A stretch of DNA of 64,000 nt from Opitutaceae bacterium (GTDB lineage Bacteria > Verrucomicrobiota > Verrucomicrobiia > Opitutales > Opitutaceae): NCBI GenBank assembly GCA_041395105.1, contig JAWLBB010000004.1, positions 248,001 to 312,000 on the forward strand, in the 5' to 3' direction. Positions 29,983 to 39,567 of the stretch are shown here, one piece after another. Position 1 is the stretch's first letter. Every line of letters begins with the position of its first letter. The notes below the pieces were generated by a model, which was not told the DNA's origin, did no database searches, and saw only the letters and a list, made by a program, of their open reading frames with translations. The translations under genes were made by a program, and so were the position numbers.

Positions 29983-30050
29983 AGCGTGCCGCGATGCGGC
30001 AGAGAGGACGATAGGCGGCGGGCGGATGATAGTGGACGGACCGGCCGGGG

Positions 30051-30455
30051 TTACCGTCCCAGGTTCTTCGGGCCGAAGGCGTCGGGGAGGAGCTGGTCGA
30101 GGGTCGTTTCTGAAACCAGATTTCCATCGGGGTCCCCGATGAAGACAGGGATTCCCGGGGCGAACTCGTGAATGACCTGTCGGCAGGCGCCGCAGGGACT
30201 GCCGCCGCCTTCGAGGCAGACGGCCAAGGCGGTGATTGTGGTGCAGCCTTCCGATACGGCTTTGAAGATGGCGGTCCTTTCGGCGCAGATCGTCAACCCG
30301 TAGGAGGCATTTTCAATATTGCAGCCCGTGAACAGCTGTCCGTTATCAGTGAACACGGATGCACCCACGCGGAAATCGGAGTAGGGTGCGTAGGCTCTCG
30401 CGCGGGCTTCGGCGGCCGCCATCAGGAGGCGAGCTCGGTCGGAATGGGAAATCAT
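30051..30455 (-). CDS. cdd: cytidine deaminase
   Basis: A 134-residue homotetrameric-type cytidine deaminase. The proton-shuttle motif CAER has Cys57 and Glu59. The other zinc ligands are Cys88 and Cys91 in PCGACRQ. YAPYSDFRVGAS (22-33) and NIENASYGLT (46-55) bind the nucleoside. The long upstream open frame is non-conserved and overlaps deoA; ATG 30455 gives the normal family N-terminus. It ends the nupC-deoA-cdd operon, 34 bp after deoA. It converts cytidine and deoxycytidine to uridine and deoxyuridine. Confidence 0.95.
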   Translation of the reverse strand: MISHSDRARLLMAAAEARARAYAPYSDFRVGASVFTDNGQLFTGCNIENASYGLTICAERTAIFKAVSEGCTTITALAVCLEGGGSPCGACRQVIHEFAPGIPVFIGDPDGNLVSETTLDQLLPDAFGPKNLGR

Positions 30456-30489
30456 GGCAGGGCAGAGAGAGGCGGTGAGGTCGCGGCCG

Positions 30490-31824
30490 TCAAGGTTGGG
30501 CGCCGGTGATCCGGTCAATGACCACTGCGCTGTCGGGTGGTTGATCGGGGCCGACGGCGATGGCGGTGCGAAGGGCGGCCGCCGCGCCGGCTGCGTCGTC
30601 TTCATTGGAGGCATGGATGAGGGCAACGGGGCGGTCGGGTCCGACGGCGTCGCCGATCCGGGCGATCCGGGACAGGCCGACGGAGTGATCGATGCTGACA
30701 ATGGCGTTGGGTCGGGTGCCACCGAGGCGAAGCACGATCAGTCCGACTTCCCGGGTATTCATTCCGGTGACGAAACCACCCACTTCCGGATACACCGGAT
30801 GGACGATCCGCGCCTGGGGCAGGTGTCTTGTTGGATTCTCCACGAGGTCGGTTGGGCCGCCCAGGGCGGCCACCATCCGCCCGAAAATCTCGGCTGCCTT
30901 TCCCGAAGTCAGGGCGGTCGCGAGCTTCTTTTCGGCCTGCTCAACGGTGGAGGCCAGGCGGCCGAGGATCAGGAGCTCGGATCCGAGGGCGCGGACAACC
31001 CGATCGAGTCGCTCGGGCCGGTCCTTTCCGGTTAGGTAGTCGATGGCCACCTGGACCTCAAGGGCATTGCCCGCGGACGGGGCGAGGGACTGGTTCATGT
31101 CGGTGAGCAGCGAAGATGTGCGGGTTCCTGCGCCGTTGGCCACGCGGGCGATGCATTCAGCCAGCTCGCGGGACGATTCCGGGGTGGGCATGAATGCGCC
31201 GTTGCCGGATTTCACGTCCATGACGAGGGCATCGAGGCCGGCGGCCAGTTTCTTCGCGAGGATTGAGGCGGTGATCAGGTCGATGGATTCGACGGTCGCG
31301 GTCACGTCGCGAATGGCGTAGAATCGCCGATCGGCCGGGGTCAGGCGGTTGGTCTGACCGATGATGGCGACCCCGACGGAGCGGACGGTTTCGCGGAACA
31401 CCTTGTTGGACGGTCGCGAGTTGTATCCGGGAATGGACTCGAATTTGTCGAGGGTTCCGCCGGTGTGGCCCAGGCGCCGTCCGGAAATCATGGGGACAAA
31501 GCCGCCGCAGGCGGCGATCATGGGTCCCAGCATGAGGGAGACGGTGTCGCCGACGCCTCCGGTCGAGTGCTTGTCGAGGATGGGTCCGGGCAGGTCGAGG
31601 TCGCTCCAATCGAGGACATCGCCGGAGTCGCGCATGGCGAGAGTCAGGGATATCCGCTCGTCAAGGGTCATGCCGTTGAAGAGAACGGCCATGCCGAACG
31701 CGGCTACCTGGCCGTCGGTGACCGAGCCGTCGGCGATACCGAAGGCGAACTGGCGGATTTCGTCGTTGGTCAGCGTCAGCCGGTCCCTTTTTTTCCGGAT
31801 GATTTCTTGGGGCAGGAAAGTCAT
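30490..31824 (-). CDS. deoA: thymidine phosphorylase
   Basis: 444 residues, closely matching E. coli DeoA in layout. [16 protein letters not shown] at the N-terminus, [18 protein letters not shown] (about 84-101), [39 protein letters not shown] and [11 protein letters not shown] are the phosphate- and pyrimidine-binding segments. It cleaves thymidine or deoxyuridine with phosphate to free the base and deoxyribose 1-phosphate. ATG 31824 is preferred to the TTG three codons earlier because it gives the conserved start. It lies 5 bp after nupC and before cdd, a complete uptake-and-salvage unit. Confidence 0.96.
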   Translation of the reverse strand: MTFLPQEIIRKKRDRLTLTNDEIRQFAFGIADGSVTDGQVAAFGMAVLFNGMTLDERISLTLAMRDSGDVLDWSDLDLPGPILDKHSTGGVGDTVSLMLGPMIAACGGFVPMISGRRLGHTGGTLDKFESIPGYNSRPSNKVFRETVRSVGVAIIGQTNRLTPADRRFYAIRDVTATVESIDLITASILAKKLAAGLDALVMDVKSGNGAFMPTPESSRELAECIARVANGAGTRTSSLLTDMNQSLAPSAGNALEVQVAIDYLTGKDRPERLDRVVRALGSELLILGRLASTVEQAEKKLATALTSGKAAEIFGRMVAALGGPTDLVENPTRHLPQARIVHPVYPEVGGFVTGMNTREVGLIVLRLGGTRPNAIVSIDHSVGLSRIARIGDAVGPDRPVALIHASNEDDAAGAAAALRTAIAVGPDQPPDSAVVIDRITGAQP

Positions 31825-31829
31825 GCGGG

Positions 31830-33074
31830 TCAATTGGCCAGAGAGAGAAAGAACCCGGCGATGGTGGCACTCATGAGGTTGGAAAGAGAGGCGGCGAGGA
31901 CCGCTTTCAGGCCCATGCGCGCGATGTCGTGGCGCCGGTTCGGGGCCATCCCTCCGAGACCTCCGAGAAGGATGGCAATGGAGGAAAGATTGGCGAAGCC
32001 GCAGAGCGCGAAGGTCATGATGGCCTGGGTGCGCGGGGTCAGGGCATCCTTGATCTGCACAAAGTCGGCGTAGGCGACGAACTCGTTGAGAATGACCTTC
32101 TGGCCGACCAGACGCCCGGCATCGATGGCTTCATGCCAGGGAACGCCGATGATCCAGGAAAGCGGGGCAAAAAGGACTCCGAGAATCTGCTGGAGGCTGA
32201 GTTCGGGCAGTCCGAGCCATCCCCCGACACCTCCGATCATCAGGTTGATCAACGCGATCAGGCTGATGAAGGCGAGAAGCATGGCGCCGACGTTGGCCGC
32301 CAACTTAAGTCCGCTGGCCGCGCCGGTCGCGGCGGCATCGAAGATATTGACCGGTTTGTCGTCATCGTCCGTCCTGTTGATGGTGCCGTCTTCGGGCCGG
32401 CCGGTCTCCGGATGCATCAGCTTGGCGAAGAGCAGCCCGCCGGGGGCGGCCATGAAGGAAGCGGCGAGGAGGAAGCGCAACTCGACGCCCATCCCGGCGT
32501 AGCCGGCCATGACCGAACCCGCGATCGAGGCGAGTCCGCCGCACATGACCGCAAAGAGTTCGGACTGGGTCATGCTGGGAATATAGGGCCGCACCACGAG
32601 CGGAGCCTCGGTCTGGCCGACGAAGATATTGGCGGCGGCCGAGAGGGATTCTGTCCGGCTGGTGCCAAGCGTGAAATGGAGGGCGCCGCCGATCGTCCGG
32701 ACCACCCATTGCATCACCCTGAGGTGGTAGAGGACCGCGATGAGCGAGGAAAAGAAGATGATGATCGGGAGTACCCTGAACGCGAATACGAAGCCGAATC
32801 CCCCGAAGACTTCATACATGGTGTCGCTGACCAGGCCTCCCAGCATGAAGGATATGCCGGCGTTGGACGAATCGATCACTTTTTGAACACCTGCGGAAAG
32901 GAAAGCGAGGGCGGTCTTGCCGACGGGGACAAAGAGGACGATGCCGCCGATGAGGAATTGGATGAGGAAGGCGCCCAGGACGGTGCGGATCCGGATCGAG
33001 CCGCGGTTTCGTGAAAAGGCAAAGCCGATGCCGAGGAGAACAACCATGCCGAGCAGGCTGATGAGGGTATTCAT
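31830..33074 (-). CDS. nupC: concentrative nucleoside transporter (CNT/NupC family)
   Basis: A 414-residue polytopic inner-membrane protein. A hydrophobic N-terminal domain, the gate domain, and the C-terminal Nucleos_tra2 region are present. Characteristic segments are [23 protein letters not shown] (about 181-203), [29 protein letters not shown], and the C-terminal FVAYADF...[28 protein letters not shown]. These include the Q/E and N/S residues that bind nucleoside and cation. It imports pyrimidine (possibly also purine) nucleosides for deoA and cdd, which follow in the same operon. Confidence 0.95.
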   Translation of the reverse strand: MNTLISLLGMVVLLGIGFAFSRNRGSIRIRTVLGAFLIQFLIGGIVLFVPVGKTALAFLSAGVQKVIDSSNAGISFMLGGLVSDTMYEVFGGFGFVFAFRVLPIIIFFSSLIAVLYHLRVMQWVVRTIGGALHFTLGTSRTESLSAAANIFVGQTEAPLVVRPYIPSMTQSELFAVMCGGLASIAGSVMAGYAGMGVELRFLLAASFMAAPGGLLFAKLMHPETGRPEDGTINRTDDDDKPVNIFDAAATGAASGLKLAANVGAMLLAFISLIALINLMIGGVGGWLGLPELSLQQILGVLFAPLSWIIGVPWHEAIDAGRLVGQKVILNEFVAYADFVQIKDALTPRTQAIMTFALCGFANLSSIAILLGGLGGMAPNRRHDIARMGLKAVLAASLSNLMSATIAGFFLSLAN

Positions 33075-33230
33075 GGGTGATCAGACGGGCGACAATTGAC
33101 CGAAGAGCCCTTTGGGGGCGATGGCATGACGGTCGATTCGTCGGTCATCCGGGTCAATCGAAATAGCGGTCGTATCTGAATCGTGATATCCGCTTGGGAC
33201 CGTCTTCCGGTCGATTCCCGCCGGGGATCC

Positions 33231-34364
33231 TCAGTCCGAGAACAGTGCCTCGACGTTGGCGACGGGTGTGCCCATGATAAGGGCATTGGAACTGCCATGA
33301 AAATAGCGGGTGCCTCCGGATTCCGCAATACAGCGCCGCGATTCCTCGCGGACCCACTCGGGGGAATTCAGTTGGATCCTGGGGCAGGACAGGTTGTTCC
33401 AGAGAACAAGGTCCGGATAGGCCTGCCGCACCTTAATGGTGGTCATGCCGGCGTCGCGATCAACTTCGCCGTAACCCGGGCAGGCCGCCTCGCGGAAAAT
33501 CATGTCGGCGACCGACCAGAGGTTGCCGTCGGTTCGAAAGACATAGTGGATGCCCAGATCGGTGAGACCATCCACCATGTATTTGAGGGCCGGTAGGTGG
33601 ACCTGCCGAAATGACTCGGGTGAAAAGAAAGGACCGTCGTTCCCCGCCATGTCACCGCCACCGAGGAGAACCTTGGGGTAGGGTGAATTGGCCAGAGCCC
33701 GACCCAGGGCCAGGCCTCTTTCGGCCTGAAGCATGAGGTAGCGACGCACGAGGTCGGGATGGGTGATCATGGCCATGAGCATGTCTTCATCATACCCGAC
33801 GGAGATCTCACCTCCGTTGCAGGGGATGAAGAACTCATCTCCATAGGCTTCGCAGATGCGGCGATGATCGGGATTCAATTCCACTCTGGCGAGTTCGCCA
33901 TCGGCGAGGCGGGCTTCGCCGGCTTCGACCTTGGCCCTTAGCGTTTCGATCGGGTCGGCGAGGGGATTGGCGCGAATGGATCTGGCGATCCCGAAGTCAC
34001 CGGTCTCCGGCATGTAGGCGTGAATCTCGTGATCGCCGTCCGGGTCGCCAAACAGAAACGAATGTTCGGCGAGCTGGCGGGTCGGTTTGACCGTCTGGCG
34101 CCAGGGCATCCGGTAGACATCGATATCGAGGGCCCGGCCGAGCTCTGCCAGATCGTGGAAGAGGGCGTCGACGAAGTCGGCGTGGGCGGCACCCCCTCTT
34201 GCCAGGGCCAGGGTCTCGGCGTAGTGGAGAGACCCGGTCCCGGTATGAACCGGCCGACCGAGAATCCGCGAGGAAACCTCGCAGGCGATGGCCGGAATAT
34301 AGCGGGGCGGCCGGTCGACCTGACGTCCCTCGATCGCGGCCAGACAACGCTCGTGTCGTGTCAT
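33231..34364 (-). CDS. URO-D-fold protein lacking the HxC metal motif
   Basis: A 377-residue URO-D superfamily protein (starts MTRHERCLAAIEGRQVDRPPR, typical of the family). At the place where methyltransferase-type members have H-x-C-G it reads RTDGN (277-281), and where others have 'GNVS' it has NNLSC (about 315-319). The zinc site therefore seems altered or lost. The Asn/Gly-rich strand ends and HGSSNAL near the C-terminus remain. Function unknown: a divergent methyltransferase, decarboxylase or binding protein. It follows the lar genes after 170 bp on the same strand but may be separate. Confidence 0.75.
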   Translation of the reverse strand: MTRHERCLAAIEGRQVDRPPRYIPAIACEVSSRILGRPVHTGTGSLHYAETLALARGGAAHADFVDALFHDLAELGRALDIDVYRMPWRQTVKPTRQLAEHSFLFGDPDGDHEIHAYMPETGDFGIARSIRANPLADPIETLRAKVEAGEARLADGELARVELNPDHRRICEAYGDEFFIPCNGGEISVGYDEDMLMAMITHPDLVRRYLMLQAERGLALGRALANSPYPKVLLGGGDMAGNDGPFFSPESFRQVHLPALKYMVDGLTDLGIHYVFRTDGNLWSVADMIFREAACPGYGEVDRDAGMTTIKVRQAYPDLVLWNNLSCPRIQLNSPEWVREESRRCIAESGGTRYFHGSSNALIMGTPVANVEALFSD

Positions 34365-34534
34365 CCGGCCATGATGGCCGAAGCGGGCCCGAGAGCAAAG
34401 CAGGAACTGACCGTGATCCGGCGAACGGCATTGAATCCGTTCGCCCTAGAACGAACACTGTGCCGACTTCATTGGCCTCTTTGATTCCCAGGGCAATGCG
34501 TCGAAGCAATCCGGCGGCGGATCACCAGACAATC

Positions 34535-35881
34535 TCAGGGCAGATGCGAATCTGCAATAGACTGGACCTCTGGACGTTGCACAAGATCGCTTCGGGCCTG
34601 CTCAACGGACCGGCCGGCTTTCCGACTGTATTCGTAGAGGGCGTCGTACTCGAACTTCCATCGTCTGGCTCCGGACGGGGTGGTGACTTCCTTGGCAGGA
34701 ACCGGACCGTGGTCGGTGTCGATCTGGACCGCCCTTCTCGGAAGGATCCGACGCTCCACCGGGTGGTAGCGGACCCCGATCGTGGTGGTCTCCTCGAGGA
34801 GAAAGTCGCTCACCACATTGAGCTTCTCTTCGGTCACGAGGACGGAGAGGCAGACTCCGGCCCGGCCCTTTTTCATCTGGACCGGGGCCAGCTGGAAATC
34901 GATGGCGCCGGCGGCCATTAGATCGGCCTGGAACCGGTCTCCCAGATATTCTGCCGGGGTGTCGTCGACATTGGTTTCGACCACGAAAAGGCGTTCGCTC
35001 CCGGGTTGCTCGGTGACCAACGATACCCGAATAACGTTGGCGCTCTGAAAATCCTTTTCCCCGCAACCGTAGGCAATTGTATCAACGGTGAGGGCGGGTG
35101 GATTGAAGTCCGGGTCGAGGTAGCGAATGATGGCCGCTCCGGTGGGGGTGATCCGCTCGCCTTCCTCCCTTCCTTTGTAGGAGGGCATTCCGCTCAGCAA
35201 TTCGGCGGTGGCGGGGGCGGGAACCGGGAGGATGCCGTGCTGGGTCCGGACCATTCCGAATCCGGTGCAGATCGGATCGCAGTAGGTCCTGGTGACGCCG
35301 AGGCGATCGAGGAGGACGGCGGTCCCGACAATGTCGATTATGGAATCCACTCCGCTGATCTCGTGGAAGTGAATGGTCTCGATCGGTATATCGTGGATGT
35401 GGGCCTCCGCTTCGCCGATCAGGTGAAAGATGTCGTGAGCGATCGTCTTGGCCCGTTTGCTGATGTGGGCGTGATCGATCAGTTCGAGAATGTCGGAAAG
35501 ATGCCGATGCGCCCCATGCTCGTGAGAATGCCCATGTTCGTGATCGTGATCGTGGGAGTGCCCATGATGATGCCCGCGTTCCCCTTCGTGGTCATGATCG
35601 TGGTCATGGCTGTGACCCTCACCGTGATCGTGCTGGTGGTGATGGTGGTCCTTTTCGTCTTCTGCGGTGCTCTTGGGGGTCTGGCTGAGGTCGATCACCC
35701 TGACCTGGCGGCAGGAAATCCCGTTCTTGATGACGTCGCGGATTTCCACCTTGCCGTCAGGAAGGTGAAGCTTGTCCGGCAGGCTCAGGAGTTCGTCATG
35801 GGCATCGGTCAGCGACGCGAGGGCCCCGAGAAACATGTCGCCGGAGGCGCCGGAAAAGGGTTCGAGGTAGAGAGTGCTCAT
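34535..35881 (-). CDS. larC: nickel-pincer cofactor nickel insertion protein LarC
   Basis: 448 residues with the LarC start YLEPFSGASGDMFLGAL (residues 5-21) and DIPIETIHFHEISGVDSIIDIVG in the middle. Residues 79-127 form a very His-rich linker (24 His, alternating with Asp, Glu and Gly), suitable for holding nickel. In Lactobacillus plantarum larC needs a programmed frameshift to join LarC1 and LarC2. Here one uninterrupted frame encodes both parts. LarC uses CTP to put nickel into the P2TMN precursor of lactate racemase-type enzymes. The first 4 bp overlap the larB stop, so the pair is translationally coupled. Confidence 0.96.
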   Translation of the reverse strand: MSTLYLEPFSGASGDMFLGALASLTDAHDELLSLPDKLHLPDGKVEIRDVIKNGISCRQVRVIDLSQTPKSTAEDEKDHHHHQHDHGEGHSHDHDHDHEGERGHHHGHSHDHDHEHGHSHEHGAHRHLSDILELIDHAHISKRAKTIAHDIFHLIGEAEAHIHDIPIETIHFHEISGVDSIIDIVGTAVLLDRLGVTRTYCDPICTGFGMVRTQHGILPVPAPATAELLSGMPSYKGREEGERITPTGAAIIRYLDPDFNPPALTVDTIAYGCGEKDFQSANVIRVSLVTEQPGSERLFVVETNVDDTPAEYLGDRFQADLMAAGAIDFQLAPVQMKKGRAGVCLSVLVTEEKLNVVSDFLLEETTTIGVRYHPVERRILPRRAVQIDTDHGPVPAKEVTTPSGARRWKFEYDALYEYSRKAGRSVEQARSDLVQRPEVQSIADSHLP

Positions 35882-36528
35882 TTGAGGAGTCGGAGGATGC
35901 GGAAGGCAGCGATGGCCGCACCGTAGCCGTTGTCGATATTGGTCACGGTGATCCCGTTGGCGCAGCTGGCGAGCATGGCGTGAAGGGCGGTTCGTCCGTC
36001 GGAGGCGACGCCGTAGCCTATGCTGGTCGGCACTGCGATGATCGGCTGTGCAAGCAGCCCGCCGATCACGCTGGGCAGGGCGCCTTCGAAACCGGCCGCG
36101 ACGATGAGGACGCGGAAGGTCCGCAGTTCCTTAAGGCGTGTCATCAGTCTATGGATACCGGCCACCCCGATGTCGTTGATGCGGGCGGCCGCCACTCCCA
36201 GGTAGTTCAGTGTGTAGTAGGCCTCATTGACGACAAACTCATCCGAGGTGCCGGCGGAGATGATGCCGACGGATTTCTTCCGGGAGGAGAGATCATGCTG
36301 GTGGAGGAGGAAGGCGCCTGAGACCGGATCGTAGGTGGAACCGGAGAAGGACTCCATGAGGGCGGAGGCCTTTTCCGGCTGAAGCCGGGTGACGAAGGCG
36401 TTTTTTTCGACTTCGGCATGTTGTCGCAGGATCACCTCGAGGGTCTCCAGCGACTTGGACGCGCCGTAAACAACCTCGGGGAAGCCGAGTCGGCTCTCGC
36501 GGTCAAAGTCCAGATTCAGATTTTCCAT
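35878..36528 (-). CDS. larB: nickel-pincer cofactor carboxylase/hydrolase LarB
   Basis: 216 residues. The C-terminal two thirds are the AIR-carboxylase-like LarB domain: GIISAGTSDEFVVNEAYYTLNYLG (about 85-108), GVAGIHRL, VLIVAAGFEGALPSVIGGL, and VPTSIGYG. LarB carboxylates the pyridinium ring of nicotinic acid adenine dinucleotide and hydrolyses the anhydride, giving P2CMN. ATG 36528 is used. The frame extends further upstream into larE sequence without family similarity. It sits between larE (25-bp gap) and larC (4-bp overlap). Confidence 0.95.
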   Translation of the reverse strand: MENLNLDFDRESRLGFPEVVYGASKSLETLEVILRQHAEVEKNAFVTRLQPEKASALMESFSGSTYDPVSGAFLLHQHDLSSRKKSVGIISAGTSDEFVVNEAYYTLNYLGVAAARINDIGVAGIHRLMTRLKELRTFRVLIVAAGFEGALPSVIGGLLAQPIIAVPTSIGYGVASDGRTALHAMLASCANGITVTNIDNGYGAAIAAFRILRLLK

Positions 36529-36553
36529 GCGGAATGCTTCTGGTGGAGGTCGG

Positions 36554-37357
36554 TCAGGCCCGGCCGATGGCCCGATTGAGTTTGCCCGAGACGAGTCCTT
36601 CGGCGTCCATTTCGACTGCGGTGAAACCGAGGTCTGCGAAGGCGGAAGTGATCTGCGGCAGGGCTTCTTCCAGCCGATGGAGATCAACCGCGGGCACCTC
36701 GATCCGGGCGGTCGAATCAAAGTGCCGGACACGAACCTGTTTGAAGCCCAGTCCGGCGAGAATCGTTTCCGCGTTCTCGATGCGCGTCAGTTTCTCCACC
36801 GTGACGGGCTGGCCGTAGGGGATTCGGGAACTGAGGCAGGGGCTGGCCGGTTTGTCCCAGACCTCCAGACCGAGTGCCCGGGCCAGTTCGCGCACGGCGG
36901 CCTTGGTGAGACCGCAGTCCGCCAGGGGCGAACGGATGGCGTTCTCTTCGGCGGCTTTAAGGCCCGGCCGGTAATCCCCGATATCATCGGCGTTGGTCCC
37001 GTTGAGCAGGGTGTAGCCGGGATACTCGGATCGGATATGATGGAGTTCCGTGTAGAGGTTGCTCTTGCAGTGAAAGCAGCGATCCACCGGGTTGGCCGCG
37101 TAATTGGGATCATCGATTTCCCGGGGATGGATCACCCTCAGAGTGATATCGTGGCTCCGGCAGAATTGATGGGCTATCGCAAGATCTTCGCGTTTGAGAC
37201 TGGGCGAATCCGCGATAACACCGATCCCGCGATCCCCGAGAAATTCCCGGGAAAGGAAAAGGACAAGGGCTGAGTCGACTCCGCCGGAGAAGGCGGTCAG
37301 GGATCCCTTCAATTCTGAAAACCAGGCTTCGAGGGCGTCTGGGATTGTCGGGGCCAT
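36554..37357 (-). CDS. larE: pyridinium sulfur transferase LarE
   Basis: 267 residues of the PP-loop ATP pyrophosphatase superfamily: SGGVDS at 24-29, NGTNADDIGDYRPGLKAAEE at 119-138, SPLADCGLTK. A CxxC pair at Cys94 and Cys97 and a further Cys174 (SPCLSS) are present. In the sacrificial-sulfur type a single Cys at this last position donates sulfur. Three cysteines suggest the iron-sulfur-cluster type, which recycles sulfur (family knowledge, not proven here). It makes the thiocarboxylates of the cofactor. First gene of larE-larB-larC; no larA is seen within the window. Confidence 0.95.
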   Translation of the reverse strand: MAPTIPDALEAWFSELKGSLTAFSGGVDSALVLFLSREFLGDRGIGVIADSPSLKREDLAIAHQFCRSHDITLRVIHPREIDDPNYAANPVDRCFHCKSNLYTELHHIRSEYPGYTLLNGTNADDIGDYRPGLKAAEENAIRSPLADCGLTKAAVRELARALGLEVWDKPASPCLSSRIPYGQPVTVEKLTRIENAETILAGLGFKQVRVRHFDSTARIEVPAVDLHRLEEALPQITSAFADLGFTAVEMDAEGLVSGKLNRAIGRA

Positions 37358-37540
37358 TCTTTGGGATGAGTTCGGAAAAAGGTTCGGAAGAAGTCGAGTA
37401 TTTGCGTCATCCCTTCGGGGGTGTCAACCGACTCGCGCCATTTGGGCGGAGATCGTCGCAGAACGGCAGTCCCTGCGGGAGTTGTTGCCGGCGGAGTCCC
37501 GGGTGGTTGTCCGCGGGTGGCCGTCCGGGGTGAGAGGGCG

Positions 37541-37984
37541 TCAATTCAGCTCTTCCTGACCCGGGGCCAGCGACTTGAGATAGAGAGCGATGGCGCGGGC
37601 GTCCTCTTCGTTCATCCGATAGACCGGCATGGGCGGGCGGAGATAGGTATTACCGATGGTCCCTGTGGTCAGGACTTCAACCACCTCGTCCACCGAATAG
37701 TTGGGCAGGCCGGCAATCGCCGGGGCGTAGGCGGCCCAATCGGCAACCGGCTCGAGCGGTGTCGTACGGATCTCAGTCCCCATCAAGAGCCGGGTGGAGT
37801 CGAGCAAGTCGTTGCTCATTTTCGGGGTGTGGCAGTCGACGCACATGGCGACACCGAAAGCGAGGTAACGCCCTTTTTCGATCGCCTGATCCGCGATCTC
37901 CTCCTGGACGGTCGCTTGACTGAAAAGGGCGCAGGTGAAGAGCGTTGAGATCAGGGCAGAGCCGGCAATAGGGAATCGATTCAT
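37541..37984 (-). CDS. small exported cytochrome c
   Basis: 147 residues with a signal peptide (1-23) and one heme c motif, CVDCH at 48-52. Candidate distal Met ligands are Met119 and Met124 (RPPMPVYRM). The family is the class I type found as a subunit or neighbour of membrane dehydrogenases, periplasmic. ATG 37984 is chosen because it begins at the signal peptide. It has no dehydrogenase or oxidase genes beside it, so its electron partner is unknown. It is 183 bp from larE on the same strand and probably a separate unit. Confidence 0.87.
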   Translation of the reverse strand: MNRFPIAGSALISTLFTCALFSQATVQEEIADQAIEKGRYLAFGVAMCVDCHTPKMSNDLLDSTRLLMGTEIRTTPLEPVADWAAYAPAIAGLPNYSVDEVVEVLTTGTIGNTYLRPPMPVYRMNEEDARAIALYLKSLAPGQEELN

Positions 37985-38179
37985 CGGGGCAGGATGGAGG
38001 ATTGGGTTTCCGGAACGGTCAATTAGGATCCTATGCGTTTCTTCAGTCCTGTCGACCCGGTTTGAAGGATTTTCGTCAAGCGCCGTCCCCCGGCAACCGA
38101 TTAATGAACCGCGACCAGCGTGAATGAACTGGTTTCGTCTCTGCAAATCCAGCAGTCTGCCCCGGAAAGCCCAATCACG

Positions 38180-38413
38180 ATGAAACGATCGGCCATATCT
38201 CGCATCCGCCGTCTGGTGTCGATGGTCATCCTGACCGCTCTGCCGGCCCTCGGCGGCTGCGCCGTTGTCAGCGTCGGCGGGGCCGGCCTATCGGTGGGAG
38301 CGACTGCGGTGCGGACGACCGGAAAGGTGGCCGGAACGGCAGTCGACGTGACGGCATCGACCGTGCGCGCCTCCGGGGCGGGTGGGGTCGAGTCGACCCC
38401 GGGTGATCCATGA
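38180..38413 (+). CDS. small predicted lipoprotein
   Basis: 77 residues. A basic start (MKRSAISRIRR) and a hydrophobic segment lead to the lipobox LGGC at about residues 26-29. The mature part of about 48 residues is rich in Gly, Ala, Val and Thr (VGGAGLSVGATAVRTTGKVAG), like small NVEALA- or glycine-zipper-type lipoproteins. Function unknown. It is divergent from the cytochrome gene and ends 20 bp from the convergent URO-D gene. ATG 38180 is preferred over an upstream start at 38120 because the signal peptide begins there. Confidence 0.65.
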   Translation: MKRSAISRIRRLVSMVILTALPALGGCAVVSVGGAGLSVGATAVRTTGKVAGTAVDVTASTVRASGAGGVESTPGDP

Positions 38414-38433
38414 TTCGGGAATCGGCCCCCGCT

Positions 38434-39459
38434 TCACGGGGTGTGCTCGCGGGCGTAGCGGATCAGGGCTCGAAGGTTTTCCGGAGGGGTCATGGGTGAG
38501 ACCTCGCACCCGGAATTCACGATGTGGTTGGAGCCGGAAATGCGGTGGCAGCGGGCAGCCTCCTGGTAAACGGACTCGGTCGAGCCGGTCAGAAGAGTGG
38601 ATACGGTGGAGACATTTCCGCTGATCACCCGTCCGGGTCCGAGGTGTTTGCGCGCGAGGTTCAGGTCAACCGGGAAATCCAGTTCGAAAATGTCGGCGGG
38701 CAGCTCCGCCATGGCGGGAAGCAGCGACTCGGTCTGGCCGCACATGTGCAGACGGGTGATGATGTTCGGATGGGCGGCCTTGATCGCTTCGAGGACCCGC
38801 TTCTGTCTGGGCTGGACGAAACGCCGGTAGTGGCCGGGGCCGATCAGACTGGCTGCGGCATCGCTCATGCCGATGGTGTCCACTCCGGCGGCGATCTGGG
38901 CCATGGCATAGGGGATCGCCACGTCGGCCGAGAACTCCAGCAGATCGTCGACAAACGACGGGTTTTCCAAGAAATCCATCATGACGTGATTCAGCCCACG
39001 CAATTCCTGGGCGAGGGCGAGCGGTCCTTCGACCCAGCCGACGATGGAGCGGTAACCCCCGACCTCCCGATACATCATCTCGATTCCCCGGATCCGGTCG
39101 TGCATCCGGCCGCCTCCGAGCGGATCGGGAATCCGGAACGTCTTCAACCGTGACATGTCAAGCAGGGCAGCCCGGTCTTCGTTGATGGCGGGACCCTGAT
39201 CCTCAAACCACTCGACGCTGCCCTCGCCTGCGATATCGATGACTTCGCGGGCCGGATCGGAGCAGGTCAGGAGGCAATCGATGTCGAAATCCTCCGCCGT
39301 TTTGAGCTGGGCCTGGGCCATTTTGAGGCCATCGCGGGTGTAGTCGATGAAGGGCATCCCGGCGTGCCGGGCGGCGAACATCATTACCATGGGTTGGGCG
39401 GCGAGGGAGTCAACCGGCTTGCCGGCGAGGGTGGCGTGGATGCGCTCGAGCGGAGTCAT
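38434..39459 (-). CDS. URO-D/MtaA-family methyltransferase-like protein
   Basis: 341 residues; starts MTPLERIHATLAGKPVDSLA as in MtaA/CmuA-type methylcobamide:CoM methyltransferases. All three putative zinc ligands are present: His238 and Cys240 (LHMCGQT) and Cys318 (VNSGCEVSPMTPPENL), the last in the canonical MtaA position. Of the three URO-D paralogs in the window, this one has the most intact methyltransferase signature. It probably moves a methyl group between a corrinoid and an acceptor; no corrinoid protein or activator is adjacent. It follows lpxD on the same strand after 108 bp. Confidence 0.85.
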   Translation of the reverse strand: MTPLERIHATLAGKPVDSLAAQPMVMMFAARHAGMPFIDYTRDGLKMAQAQLKTAEDFDIDCLLTCSDPAREVIDIAGEGSVEWFEDQGPAINEDRAALLDMSRLKTFRIPDPLGGGRMHDRIRGIEMMYREVGGYRSIVGWVEGPLALAQELRGLNHVMMDFLENPSFVDDLLEFSADVAIPYAMAQIAAGVDTIGMSDAAASLIGPGHYRRFVQPRQKRVLEAIKAAHPNIITRLHMCGQTESLLPAMAELPADIFELDFPVDLNLARKHLGPGRVISGNVSTVSTLLTGSTESVYQEAARCHRISGSNHIVNSGCEVSPMTPPENLRALIRYAREHTP

Positions 39460-39567
39460 CGGAAAAGGCGACTATGCCTTAATTGATAGTGAGGGTGACA
39501 CCGACTCGAGGCAAGCGGGCATCGCCGGCGAATTCGCCTATGGCGGGATATTCGAACGTATCCGCAC

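Noticed and set aside
33231..39459. URO-D proteins as heme biosynthesis enzyme HemE
   Set aside because: None has the HemE N-terminal R-x-P-x-W-x-M-R-Q-A-G signature, and two of three carry methyltransferase-type His/Cys motifs.
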